Source: Ashinkailepas kermadecensis (Eukaryota > Arthropoda > Thecostraca > Neolepadidae). From it: a DNA stretch of 64,000 nt. The stretch lies in assembly GCA_034440615.1 (NCBI GenBank), contig JAOTOM010004870.1, positions 124,001 to 188,000 on the forward strand. The letters are read 5' to 3'. The stretch's first letter is position 1; each line of letters begins with the position of its first letter. The notes under the pieces were generated by a model. That model ran no database searches and was not told where the DNA came from. It saw only the letters and a list, made by a program, of their open reading frames with translations. A program made the translations under genes and the position numbers. This document shows positions 1-10,236 of this stretch, piece after piece.

Positions 1-502
1 CTTCCGACCTTTTTTAGCTGACCTACGGTAATTTTTCGTGCTGAATTCGAATACAGCGTCCATTTTTACCCTAAGGCACTCTAAACTTCGAAATTGGAAC
101 CACTCTTAAAAAAGTTGGATATTTGGGGTCACGGCTTTGACCTCATTTGGTGCATGACATATTGGTCCGATCACATCGTGTCACATGTCGTCATGTTCGC
201 AAGGTCCCAATAAACATGTTTCCGGCCATGTCGTGCATATTTAGACAGTAGTTTCGATATAACCGACGATTTTCTTCGGAAAATACAAACAAAATCAATT
301 TTAGACATTTGATCTGGCCTGGAAGGTCAACCATTGACCTTAGAAGGTCATACTGAATTCCAATCGCGAGATCTCGGCCGAATCTATAACTTTCATATTT
401 GGTTCGTTTTCGTAACATGCACGGTTTCGAATCGCCAGGGGGGGGGGTCGTACCCCCCCCCGATACGGCCGAAGGTGGTAAAATGCCGAATACAAGCGAG
501 GG
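1..502. mobile_element. Right part of a TTAA-target DNA element (cut by window edge)
   Basis: The segment ends in GCGAGGG followed by TTAA at 503-506, the same terminus (TTAA + CCCTCG read inward) as the elements at 23111-23903 and 35607-37151. Near the end are facing G-run and C-run tracts (about 440-470), also seen in those elements. Interior holds TGACC/TGACCT words. The left end is outside the window, so length and target duplication cannot be checked. No coding potential is visible; probably non-autonomous, piggyBac-like by target site only. Confidence 0.5.
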
Positions 503-587
503 TTAACTCGCCGTCCTGCTGGGTGGACATCGGAGATGGGCCGGATCACAACTGTTTACCTGCATCGGCCATACCGGCCCGCTACGG

Positions 588-670
588 ATGATCCAGTGCC
601 TAGCCAACACTGTGATCCAGTGCCTACCTCACACTGGGATCCAGTTCTTAGCTCGCACCGTGATCCAGTT
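588..670. repeat. Detached piece of the 24-bp minisatellite
   Basis: About three and a half units of the GGATCCAGTGCCTACCTCACACT-type repeat that continues at 1008-1329. The two pieces are separated by a tRNA-like insertion, so they were probably one array. Confidence 0.7.
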
Positions 671-675
671 AGATT

Positions 676-1007
676 GATTATTTAACAAAAAATATCATAA
701 ATTTAATCCGAGTTCTTGATGGGGTGGCTTTATAAACCAGGATCCGATTACTAAGCTGAGCTTGTTGCGTGAACCCGATCTATGAATTCCAGTTCAACCG
801 CAGAATTTTGACCGGAAGTTTATAGTGCCGTCAATGCACGACACCGCCACCCGGTAGCTCGTCCCTGGCCGTATTGGGCCAGCTGCCAACTGACCCTCTC
901 AGCCGGGGGCCAAATGCGAGCGCGCGAAGCGACTCGAACCTTGTGTCGCCAGGACAGGGGAGACCAGAGCAGGCCAGCGCTCTAACCAACTGCGCTACCG
1001 GGGCTGC
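676..1007 (-). mobile_element. tRNA-derived SINE, inserted in the minisatellite
   Basis: Read on the minus strand, the head at 1007 starts GCCCCGGTAGCGCAGTTGG, an intact tRNA A-box, and GGTTCGAGTC near 940-930 is a B-box at the right spacing. The T-stem and acceptor stem do not pair, so this is a tRNA-derived head rather than a working tRNA gene. The body runs into an A/T-rich tail near 676-730. No clear target duplication was found, and the 3' limit is approximate. Confidence 0.6.
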
Positions 1008-1329
1008 AAAGTTCCTACATCGCACTGAAGTCCAATGCCTACCTCGCACTGTGATCCAGTGCTTACATCGCACTGGGATCCAGTGCCTACCTCACACTGG
1101 GATTCAGCGCCTACGTCACACTGGGATCCAGTTCTCATCTCGCACTTGGATCCAGTGCTTACGTCACACTGGGATCCAGTTCTTATCTCGCACTTGGATC
1201 CAGTGCCTACCTCACACTGGGATGCATTCTTATCTCGCACTTGGATCCAGTGCCTACCACACACTTGGATCCAGTTCCTATTTCGCTCTTGGATCCAGTG
1301 CTTACCTCGCACTTAGATCCAGTTCCTAC
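1008..1329. repeat. 24-bp minisatellite built on a 5' splice site
   Basis: About 13 imperfect units. On the minus strand the unit reads roughly GATCCCAGTGTGAG|GTAGGCACTG. It begins directly at the 3' end of the EB-like exon at 1440-1330, whose end reads CATCCAGTGTCAG|GTAGGAACTG. Each unit is therefore about 14 nt of exon end plus 10 nt of intron start, and most units keep a usable GTAGG or GTAAG. Confidence 0.85.
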
Positions 1330-1440
1330 CTGACACTGGATGGTGTATGTGCAGGACCCGTCCAGTTCACTGATCTGGTAACAAGTGCCGGAGACGTCTA
1401 CGTACGAGCTCGTGTCGCACTCGCTGCCCCCATCTACTGC
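1330..1440 (-). CDS. EB-module-like exon (internal, phase 0-0)
   Basis: A 111-bp, 37-codon exon. The acceptor is GTGTTTTCAG|GC at 1441 and the donor CAG|GTAGG at 1329. It encodes AVDGGSECDTSSYVDVSGTC, followed by a segment ending LDGSC-x5-QCQ. The spacing C-x11-C-x9-C-x5-C and the phrase YVDV-x-G-x-C match the exon at 44100-43963 and resemble EB modules, which are short disulfide-rich extracellular domains common in ecdysozoan secreted and membrane proteins. The domain is only partly covered by this exon. It may belong with the signal-anchor exon at 13263-13156, which also ends in phase 0. The EB call is from pattern only; exon reality is better supported than family. Confidence 0.55.
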
Positions 1441-1478
1441 CTGAAAACACGCGACGCATAACACGGCTCATTCAGCGG

Positions 1479-2055
1479 GTCTCAGTCAGCCTGAGCAATC
1501 TCAGTCAGCCTCAGCATTTCCAGCTAGCCTCAACAGTCTCAGTCAGCCTGAGCATTTTCAGCTAGCCTCAACAGTATCAGTCAGCCTGATAATTTTTGGC
1601 TATCCTCAACAGTCTCAGTCAGCCTGAGCATTCTCAGCTAGCCTCAACAGTCTCAGTCAGCATGAGCAACACAGCTGTTCGAGAGCGATCCTCTTCCATG
1701 TAGATCTGCAAAACAAATAACAACGTGCACATGAAATATAATTAGAAGAAGAATAAAGGAAAGTCTAGGTGATTGTTTAATTTCTGAAAATATCAGCGAC
1801 AAATTGACCTAATAATCTCCACCTCCAGCCTCAACAGTGTCAGTCAGCCTGAGCATTCTCAGCTAGCCTCAACAGTCTCAGTCAGCCTGAGCAACCCAGA
1901 TGTTCGAAAGCGATCCTCTTCCATGTAGATCTGCAAAAAAGTAACAACATGCACATAAAATATAATTAGAAGACGAATAAAGCAATGTTTAGGTGATTCT
2001 TTAATTCCTGAAAATATCGGCGACAAATTGACCTAATAGTCTCCACCTCCAGCAT
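1479..2055. repeat. 38-bp minisatellite with a duplicated 150-bp spacer
   Basis: Alternating TCAGTCAGCCTGAGCA and CAGCTAGCCTCAACAG blocks make a 38-bp unit at 1479-1671 and again at 1826-1893. A flanking segment of about 150 bp (1673-1815) recurs at 1887-2053 with some 10 percent divergence, so array plus spacer was duplicated together. The array ends about 40 bp upstream of the acceptor of the 1440-1330 exon and contains CTGAC words like branch points. Confidence 0.75.
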
Positions 2056-2414
2056 CAATTCATCATGTAGGTTGTCACACCAGGAGGAAAAAGTTGTGGC
2101 CCGGCAATACTCTACTCTGAGTACTAAAATATTGAGTATACTGAGGTTTGCTAGAATAAATGTTAGCATGCCAAAGCCAGGCAAAATCAGAGTTCATGAG
2201 GAGTATACTTTTGAAGCTGTGTTTACTTACGGTATGACATAAAGACATAAAGACATAAAAGATCAGTGCAACTATGAGCCACAAGGGTCCTTCTTGGTTG
2301 CACTCTGTACACTGAACCAGTTTTCCACCAATTGCGCCGATCAACTCTCCCTGGAATACAGCAAAACAAGCCCCCTATTCTTATAATGATTGTCTATGCT
2401 GTTTCTAAAGATAT

Positions 2415-3954
2415 TCAATGTTTTGCTACTGACAAAATAGTTTCTGGCAGCTGGGTCCAGTGTTCTACTACCCTGTTGGTGAAGAAAGACTGTCTTAACC
2501 TTGTCCTGCTGTGATTAACTTTAATTTTGAATTGATGACCTCTAATTACATAATTTCTGTTAAATTCAAACAGTTCCCTGAGATAACCCTGTTCCTGACC
2601 ATGGACAACTTTAAAGACCTCGATGAGATCTCCTCTCAGCCTTCTATATCTAAGTGAAAACATATTCAGTTTCTTGAATCTTTCCTCATATGCCAGGTTG
2701 CCTATGCCATTCACCATTTTCGTTGCCCTCTTTTGTACTCTCTCTAAAAGCCAACAATCTTTTTCATAACTAGGGGACCAAGCTTGGACACAGTATTCCA
2801 AATGTGGCCTGACATATGCACAGTAAAGCTTCCTGATGACTTCCTCACTTTTGTATGATACATTCCTATTTATTGTCCCAAGCATTCTTAGTGCCTTCTT
2901 CCTGGCTTCTTTGGTCTGTTCTGATGCCCCCAATTTTCTGTTCAACATAACACCTAAGTCCTTATCGTGCTGAGTCACAGATAGTACTTGGCCATCCATC
3001 AAGTACGGAGCCTTGATATGCTGCCTACCTACATGCATGATTTTGCACTTATCAAAATGAAATTTCATTTGCCATTTTTTGGACCACTTCACAAGCTCGT
3101 CTAAGTCTTTCTGCAGCAAGACCTGATCATTGTGCCCTGTTATTGCCCTAAAGACCTTCAAATCATCCGGAAATTTCAAAACCTTACTGGTTAGGCCACT
3201 TTCAATGTTATTTACAAACAATGAACAATAGTGGTCCCAGTACTGACCCCTGGGGGACTCCACTAAGAACATTTTGCCATGATGACTTCGTACCATTTAG
3301 CATCACTCTCTGCTGTCTATCTGAAAGCCACAACTCTATCCATTTTAGGATGTTACCTGCAATACCATGGACCTGAAGCTGCACCATTAACCGTTTATGA
3401 GGTACCTTGTCAAAGGCTTTGCTAAAGTCAAGATATGCTACATCAACCTGATTTCCCTTATCAAATTGTTCTGTAGCAAAATTAAAAAAGTCCAAGAGAT
3501 TTGTGAGACACGATTGCCCTTTTCTAAACCCATGTTGAGTATCTTGAATCAATCTGTTTCCTTCCAGAAAACTAACTATTATATCCTTGATAATTGATTC
3601 AAGTACCTTGCAGACTACGGATGTGAGGCTTACTGGCCTATAGTTTTCAACTTTCCCTCTTTCTCCATTCTTGAAAGTAGGAACTACATTTGCCCTTTTC
3701 CAATCTGTTGGAATTTCATTTTGTGAGACTGATCTACAAAATATTATACTAAGTGGAATTGCCAGTTCCTTTTCAGCTTCCCGCAATACCCTAGCATAAA
3801 TTCCATCAGGTCCTGCTGCCTTGTTTGGCTTTATTTTCCTGATATAATTCAAAACAACATCACTATCAATGAAATCAACATCATGTAACTGATCACCTGT
3901 CACTGAGCTGTGGTTCACAGTTGGCAGATTAGTCACATCCTCCAACGTAAACAC
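2415..3954 (-). pseudogene. LINE copy 1 ORF2, reverse transcriptase part (frameshifted)
   Basis: Two overlapping frames (3954-3208 and 3296-2415) carry one reverse transcriptase. Visible motifs in order: KPNKAAGPDGI, KNGERGKVENYRPVSLTS, GFRKGQSCLTNL, YLDFSKAFDKVPHKRL, GVPQGSVLGPLLF, then the catalytic loop, here KFPDDLK where copy 2 has KFADDLK. The Ala-to-Pro change at the catalytic loop and the frameshift near 3208-3296 argue that this copy is dead. The C-terminal part (YCVQAWSPSYEKDCWLLERV, then RLRGDLIEVFK and RTRLRQSFFTNRVV) is typical of CR1-like ORF2. The N-terminal side is cut by the TTAA element. Confidence 0.9.
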
Positions 3955-3962
3955 TGATTTAA

Positions 3963-4900
3963 CACGCGCCCTGGAGGGCCTCTGAGAATTACGCGCACTG
4001 GAGGGGGGGAGGGGCGGATTCCGCCCCCCCCTAAGATCTCGGCTTCTAGTAAAGCTGGAGGAACGAAATTCGCAGGGTGGATGGGCACGGTAGGGAACTC
4101 TATTGTGTGCAATTTTTGTGACCTTAGTTCAATATCTTCAAGGTCAAATGAGGTCAGATTGGCAAAATTTTCCGGTTTTGCGTGGCTTGGCTTGTCATCG
4201 TTATGGATCGCTGTGATTGTGTTTAAATACTCAAAAATGGGCATCAATGATGTTTTGGACATTACTAATGATACAATGCAGATGATAGACCCAACATTTG
4301 ACCTCAGGTCACCTATATAGCACCACTTTATCAGGTCAGTTACCTGTTCCAGTTATCGGAACCGGCCGCCCGCCCGACTGCTCCGTCGGGCAGCTCGGAG
4401 CAATCGGCTTCGTGAAGAAGGGTATTCATGTACAGAAAGTACATGAATAAAGTATGGAAATGCAATGACAAACAGTACAAATGACAACCAGTAGTGCATT
4501 TATGGCAACATTCTAGTTGATCAAGTTTGGTTCCATTAACCTGTCATGAACTTGACCTGACTTGACCTTGGTGACCTAACATGACCTTGAAGCTATACAG
4601 CATATCAATATGCACCAAACAAGTCCCTAGTGTTGCCTAGAACACTTCCCGTTTGTCAGTATACTGGGAGCGCATCTGCGCCGATTTTTGTGGTCTGGCG
4701 TTATAACATTTTTTTGCCTTAGGCGGCCCTTAACTTGAAAAATTTTCGGGCGATTTCCATTTTTCTTGCTTTAAACGACGCGCCGTTCATATTTAAGCAG
4801 GTACACCGGAAATCGCGTATATCGACCGGTAAAATCTCCAGTGATTTGCGAAAAACCGGAGGGGTGGGCGGATTTCGCCCCCCCCCCTCCAGTGCGCGTG
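3963..4900. mobile_element. TTAA-target DNA element inserted in LINE copy 1
   Basis: Copy 2 of the LINE has the uninterrupted site AGTTTAAATCAGTG; here TTAA is present on both sides (3959-3962 and 4901-4904) and the 938 bp between are absent from copy 2. Ends are CACGCGCCCTGGAGGG at left and CCCTCCAGTGCGCGTG at right, an imperfect inverted repeat; a second version of the terminus starts near 3989. G-rich and C-rich tracts flank the interior, which holds many TGACCT words. No transposase is present, so it is non-autonomous. TTAA duplication is characteristic of piggyBac-like transposases, but the terminal bases do not match typical piggyBac ends. Confidence 0.85.
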
Positions 4901-4904
4901 TTAA

Positions 4905-6087
4905 ACTGCTTGCTCAGTTCCTCAACCATCTCACCATCCTCAATCAACATAATCCCATTTACTTCCAGTGGACCAATGGTGCTTGAAACTATACTTAGCT
5001 TGTAGAAACTAAAGAACTTTTTACTGTCCCCATTACAGTTCCTAGCCAAATCCAATTCTTTTGCCCGCTTTGCTGCTCTGGTTTTCTGCTTCACAGCGTC
5101 TCTAGCTTTTTGATACAACCTTAGATTTACTATATTTGAAGCTTCCTTAAATACTCTAAATGCATCTTTCTTAGCCTTAATTGCTTTTGTCAAATCTGGT
5201 GTAAGCCTTTCCCACCCTTCTTTTGCGCCTTTGCTTTTGGGGGACATGTATAATCTGATTTTCCTTCAAGTAAGATTTGAACTTTTCCCACATTTCACAG
5301 GCATTTAAAACGGAGAATTCTTCTTCCCATTTTATGGCACTTAAAGCCTCTCTCATGCAGTCAAAGTCTGCCCTGTTAAAATTTGGAACCTTTGCCAAAT
5401 TATCCTTAATTGTCCCTGCTACGTGTGCCTTGAATCTCACTATGTTATGGTCACTTCTTCCCAGAGTTTCTCCTACAGTCAAGTCTTGAACTAAATCACT
5501 TAAATCCGAGAATACAAGGTCCAAGAATGAGCCTTGCCTAGTTGGTTCTGTTATAAACTGGTGTAAGAACAGGTCCTCTTCAAGGCATTTCCTGATCATG
5601 TTACATGCTGGGGAGCCAACACCAACATTTTCATATTCTTTTAGATTAAAGTCACCAAGAATAAGGCATTTCCTTTCAAAGTTTCTACTGATTTCCTGAC
5701 AAATTACCTTATCGAGCTCGAGTTGCTGAGAATGTGGCAAGGTTCCTGATCGGTACAAAGCTCCTATTCTCAGTTTATTGCTGTTGCCTTTTCCCACAGC
5801 AACATCAAGCCAAATGGACTCTACAGACACATTTTTACCCCACCTGTTACTTTTTGAGAACTGAATAAGCTATTCACATAGAGCATTACACCACCCCCTT
5901 TCACTGCTGGACCCCTATTGCATGAAAACATATTGTATCCCTGGATCTCATAGTCCTGCATGTTATCCCCAAAATACCCCTCACTGACCCATGCCTCAGT
6001 AATGCAAACAAAATCTGGTTCCTCCCCAGCAACAGAACACTTGAACTCGTAAAATTTGGATCGAATACTCTGAGCATTAAGCATCAT
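4905..6087 (-). pseudogene. LINE copy 1 ORF2, endonuclease part (broken)
   Basis: Three overlapping frames (6087-5821, 5830-5177, 5247-4905) encode an apurinic-type endonuclease and linker. Visible are MLNAQSIRSKFYEFKC, the acidic ITEAW motif, KGGGVMLYVN, GDFNLKEYENVG and GRSDHNIV. These are endonuclease-exonuclease-phosphatase blocks that nick the target during LINE retrotransposition. At least two frameshifts separate the frames. Copy 2 gives the same protein at 10237-11010 with few differences. Confidence 0.85.
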
Positions 6088-6417
6088 ACACTTAAGAAAA
6101 GTTCCATAACCATCTTTGGTTTTTACATGTTGAGTAGCTCTATCATCTCTGGATTAGCCACCACTCTGCCCCCTTGATCTACTGCCATCCCTATTTGCTG
6201 ACTGTGAGGTTCTATTGCCTATGATGTCACTATTTGCTATCCATGAGATGGTAATGCCACTTCTTCCCTCCCCACCCCATTAACTAGTTTCCCTGAAGGA
6301 CATGCTCATATACCTTACTTAACACTTGCACCCCCTTCTCGGAGAAGTGCAGGCCGTCCCTTTGATAGAGGTCCCATGAGCCATAAAAGCTGCACCACTT
6401 GTCAACAAAGGTCAAAC

Positions 6418-7303
6418 CGAACTGTAGTGAAGGTTTTTCTGGTCATCCCTGAAGGGGGAAAACCTTCATTTTCGGCTCGTAGAATAGTCTAGGGCACCTC
6501 TCGTTTGCGATATTTAAAACCCCGGTTATGTTTTCAATAATGGCTCTGGTTCATCTCAGAGCTCTGATCTGCACACCTCTTGACACGCCCTTCAAATCCA
6601 GCACTTGTATTGTGCTATTAGTCAGCGACCATGAAGATCAGTCATTAGTGGCGCAGCGAGATATAGGCGTTGATACAATAGCTTTTCATCTCGTCAGACA
6701 TGTGCAACAACTTCTATGTCGATCTACATCTCAACAGACGTATCAGACATACCTCCAGTGGTGAGCCAGGGCGGGCTAGGCGGCGGGCCAGGCCGCGGGC
6801 CAGGCCGCCCGCGTCGTACGTTCGTCAACCAGAGAGTGATAGCGTTCATCTCCGGCTCAGTCACTAAGTAACCTCAGGCAACGCCGTACCACGTGACCAG
6901 CCCGCAAATACGTCATTGACACATGACTGACGGCGCCACAGACCTGTGGGGTTACTCATCCCCGATAGAGAACAAAGGCTCGCTCTGAACTCCGCGCTGT
7001 CTCTCCGACATCAGACATACCACGTCTGCTCAGAGTCGTTATCTGGTCGGCTCGGATCGCGAACATAACCCACAACATTTGATAAGCATTTCCTGCTTGC
7101 AGTCGACAGTGGCATTCCGAAGCTATCTAGCCAGGATGCAGAGCCGTTGTCGGTGGCTCAGGTATCGGCCGAAGTCATAACATGCATTAAGACGTGTCCG
7201 GCCGGCCGTCGACAGTGGTGGCATGATTCACGCGTCACCCGGCGTTATACAACGGCGCATTCTCGAACGATGAGGGCCGAATGGTATGATTATATCTAAC
7301 ATT
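6418..7303. other. 886-bp insertion in LINE copy 1 without target duplication
   Basis: Copy 2 reads CTCTGCAATTAGTTAGGTTTGACC through this point, while copy 1 is interrupted between GGTCAAACC and TAACTAATTGC. The inserted DNA has no target duplication. Near its left end is a hairpin with perfect 9-bp arms, GAAGGTTTT and AAAACCTTC (about 6430-6468). The middle (6770-7250) is GC-rich. No convincing reading frame is visible. Confidence 0.6.
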
Positions 7304-7312
7304 GTTACATAA

Positions 7313-8167
7313 CTAATTGCAGAGCCTACCTACCCTGGCATTGGCTGCCAGTGCCCTAGAGCTCCACTCAGGTGAGACTCCAGCCCTGGACAGAATAGCC
7401 GTCACAATAACTCTGCTTTCGCTTTGCTGCAGGGTGGCCAGAAGGGCCCTGTAGTCCTGCAGCAGCTCCTCACTCCTAGCAGGACCTATGTTATTCACTC
7501 CTACCTGCACTACAACTGCACTAAACTGGTTCTCACTGGTGGCCTGTGCCACCACTGGGACCAGGTCTTTGACCTTGGCACCAGGCCTGATGATGCACCT
7601 GCTGCATCTACGACCTTTGCAGAATACCCTATCTAAATGCCGCACACGAGAGTCTCCTACAACTAGCACTATCTCCTTGCTGCCATCCTTGCTGCTATCC
7701 TTGCTGCTATCCTTGCTGATATCCTTGCTGCTATCCTGGGGGCAGTCCTCCAATGCCTGAAACCTATTCGATGTTGCTATGCCTGCCTGTTGAGCTGCTT
7801 GGCTAGGTTTCCTTCCACTCCTACCACCTGCCACCTGCCATTCACTGCCCCCTTTCTTAGGCTCACGCCTCCAAATCCTCCACCCCCTGACTTTAAACCA
7901 CTGCCCCTGTGAGCTACAACTATAAATCTTCTGTTCACTAGGAGCACTTCTCTCTACAGATACATCTGCCACCTCCACAGCAGGGGAAGCCTCAGTTACC
8001 TGGTGGCCAGCGACCACCTGGGCATAGGATGCCCCAGCTACAGACTGACCCCTACATGTTTCCTTTTCTCGGCTACCCTTTGCAGCAAGGGCAGCCCTGA
8101 GCTGGGAAAGCTCTGCCTTAAGGGCCCTAACCTCCTCCTCTAGTGCCTGTATCCTGGCTGAAACCAT
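7313..8167 (-). CDS. LINE copy 1 ORF1 with coiled coil and SGNH-like esterase
   Basis: A 284-codon open frame starting MVSARIQALEEEVRALKAEL. Residues 1-35 form a heptad-rich coiled coil, followed by a low-complexity middle with DSSKD repeats (about residues 145-165). From about residue 168 comes an SGNH/GDSL-type domain: block I VVGDSRVRHLD and block III QVGVNNIG. Esterase domains of this type are known in ORF1 of CR1/L2-like LINEs and are thought to help ORF1 protein act with membranes or RNA. The frame ends at an in-frame TAG that copy 2 also has; the block carrying the catalytic Asp-x-x-His lies beyond it in copy 2. Here the sequence after the stop is displaced by the insertion. Confidence 0.8.
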   Translation of the reverse strand: MVSARIQALEEEVRALKAELSQLRAALAAKGSREKETCRGQSVAGASYAQVVAGHQVTEASPAVEVADVSVERSAPSEQKIYSCSSQGQWFKVRGWRIWRREPKKGGSEWQVAGGRSGRKPSQAAQQAGIATSNRFQALEDCPQDSSKDISKDSSKDSSKDGSKEIVLVVGDSRVRHLDRVFCKGRRCSRCIIRPGAKVKDLVPVVAQATSENQFSAVVVQVGVNNIGPARSEELLQDYRALLATLQQSESRVIVTAILSRAGVSPEWSSRALAANARVGRLCN

Positions 8168-9190
8168 CCTACAGGCTGCAGCTTATTTCTAGATTTAGAT
8201 TGAAAAGTAACTTGATGCAAAATGATTTATAAAATAACAGAGCAGATAAAAATAACTGACAAAGCTTAGGTGTATGCTAGTTCCTAACTATGCAGCACTT
8301 ACAAGGTATTCGCTGTGCTGAAGATTGATGGTGGTTTTTAAAGAAAGAAGAAAGCACTAGCTAAACAGCTGCCAAAAATTTAATAAGTAGCTGAAAACAC
8401 TGACACAGTAGACAAAGACAGAGAAAAACCCTACGACAAAATGGCGCTGGGCAGCCTCGCTAGATTGAAATAGTATAATCTACTTGTTAAAAATGTTTAT
8501 TAGATAAAAACTATGCCAATATATGCACAGAAGTAATTTCTAAATACCTGTATGCAGTTTAGTCTAGTAAACTGCCCTGTTCTGCAACGACTTATCTGGT
8601 AAGTAGGAGCTCCACAACGACGTGTTTCCACCTTGACACCTGGCGGCAACAACTGATATGGTATGGTACCGATACATGGAATATTTGTAATAAGGGCTAT
8701 TTTGGTATGTTTGATGATGATTCTGCTGTTATTGTTAGAGTATTATGGGTGCCTGTTCTAATGATTTGCACACCCAAATCAATTATTTGTTTCTACAAGT
8801 TACAGATCGGTTCCACACAAATCGATTGTCACAAACGACAATCGATCGAATGACTTTTTTTCGTAAATTGTGATGGCTAATTTGGTATAAATGTTGGTGC
8901 AAAAACATCGCAGCAAAGATATGAGACACATCTGGGTGCATTGATTCACACAAATATTTGATGGCACAGCGGTTCCAATACAGTAGCATACAAATTAGTA
9001 GAAGCATGTAATCATAGCTAAAACCTTTTTTCTTCCTTCGCTCATGTGAGCACAAGCAAGTTATAACAATCACTCAAATATGTTCCATCAGCCATGTCGA
9101 AACAATCGGTGGAATCTGAGTTCAGTGCATTAGCGGCACCACCGCTGGGATCCCTGTGGTCTGGACACCACCAGATATTTTTGGTGGGGC
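8168..9190. other. LINE 5' region, then unannotated DNA
   Basis: 8168-8650 is the probable 5' UTR of LINE copy 1, including AAAATGGCGCTGG at 8450. 8650-9190 is AT-rich with no feature I can support. Confidence 0.4.
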
Positions 9191-9195
9191 TCAGC

Positions 9196-9290
9196 CGCAA
9201 CTGGAAAACTGGCAAACATGTGGAAAACTGGCAAATATGTGGAAAACTGGCAAACATCTGGAAAACTGGCAAACATCTGGAAGATGTGGT
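9196..9290. repeat. 21-bp minisatellite, 4 units
   Basis: Unit GGAAAACTGGCAAACATCT, close to perfect across four copies. Confidence 0.85.
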
Positions 9291-9326
9291 ACACTGCTGA
9301 ATCATCTCAGTTGCTGTACCCGGCCA

Positions 9327-9535
9327 CATATGAATCGGGCGAATAAACTCCGCCCACCTGTCCGCCGGGCGAGTAACCCCTTACACCTGTCCGCCGGGTG
9401 GGCAACGCCCTCCACGGATTTGCCGGGCGGGTAACCCTTCCACCTGTCCGCCGGGAGGGTTAACCCTTGCACCGGTCCGGTGGGCGGTTAACCCTTTCCA
9501 CGGGTCCGCCGAGCAGGAAGCTCTCTCCACGGGTC
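9327..9535. repeat. Degenerate GC-rich minisatellite of about 30 bp
   Basis: Repeats of CACCTGTCCGCCGGGCG followed by GTAACCC variants, about six units. It lies just upstream of the truncated 5' end of LINE copy 2. Confidence 0.75.
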
Positions 9536-9620
9536 ACGGGTGTGTGTGTGTGAGTTTGGCCAGCCTGCCTTGTTGTTGTTTAACATTCCTCTGGTCGTCC
9601 ACCCCTGTGCGCATGCGAGG

Positions 9621-10047
9621 TGCATCATCAGGCCTGGTGCCAAGGTCAAAGACCTGGTCCCAGTGGTGGCACAGGCCACCAGTGATAACCAGTTTAGTGC
9701 AGTTGTAGTGCAGGTAGGCGTGAATAACATCGGTCCTGCTAGGAGTGAGGAGCTGCTGCAGAACTACAGGGCCCTTCTGGCCAGCCTGAAGCAATGCAAT
9801 AGCAGAGTTATTGTGATAGCTATTCTGTCTAGGGCTGGAGTCTCCCCTGAGTGGAGCTCTAGGGCACTAGCAGCCAATGCCAGGGTAGGTAGGCTCTGCA
9901 ATTAGTTAGGTTTGACCTTTGCTGACAAGTGGTGCAGGTTTTATGGCTCATGGGACCTCTATCAGTGGGATGGCCTGCACTTCTCCGGGAAGGGGGTGCA
10001 AGTGTTAAGCAAGTATATGAACATGTCCTTCAGGGAAACTAGATAAT
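9621..10047 (+). pseudogene. LINE copy 2 ORF1 fragment with in-frame TAG
   Basis: The frame gives the esterase segment through QVGVNNIGPARSEELL to VGRLCN, then TAG at 9903-9905. Continuing in the same frame beyond the TAG gives LGLTFADKWCRFYG and WDGLHFSGKGVQVLSKYM, which contains the expected Asp-x-x-His block of SGNH esterases, and a natural stop near 10045. The N-terminal coiled coil is lost by truncation. Confidence 0.8.
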
Positions 10048-10236
10048 GAGCTGGGGAGGGAAGAAGTGCCATTGCCATCTCACGGATATGCCAATAGTGA
10101 CAGCATAGGCAATAGAACCCCACAGTCAGCAAATAAGGATGGCAGTAGATCAAGGGGGCAGAGTGGTATCTCATCCAGAGATGATAGAGCTATTCAACAT
10201 GAAAAAGCCAAAGATGGTTATGAAACTTTTGTTAAC

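Larger units (their letters stand above)
2233..8650 (-). mobile_element. CR1/L2-like LINE, copy 1 (nearly full length, interrupted)
   Basis: Minus-strand order is 5' region (about 8650-8168), ORF1 with an SGNH-type esterase (8167-7313), inter-ORF region, ORF2 with endonuclease (6087-4905) and reverse transcriptase (3954-2415), then a 3' UTR ending in tandem TTTATGTC units near 2233. The short-repeat tail instead of poly(A) is typical of the CR1/L2 group. It is broken by a TTAA element (3963-4900) and an 886-bp insertion (6418-7303). Copy 2 at 9621-13135 is a close relative on the other strand. The 5' limit is approximate; the clade name is from family knowledge. Confidence 0.8.

Noticed and set aside
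930..1007. Functional tRNA gene on the minus strand
   Set aside because: A and B boxes are present but the acceptor, anticodon and T stems do not pair; it fits a SINE head better.
831..1464. Overlapping frames of 80-195 codons on both strands
   Set aside because: They read through the SINE and the 24-bp repeat; only the 37-codon EB-like exon with splice sites is kept.
6418..7303. Helitron
   Set aside because: No target duplication and a hairpin fit loosely, but the required TC start, CTRR end and A-T target are missing.
9094..9434. Plus-strand frames of 68-92 codons
   Set aside because: They translate the 21-bp minisatellite; no independent coding evidence.
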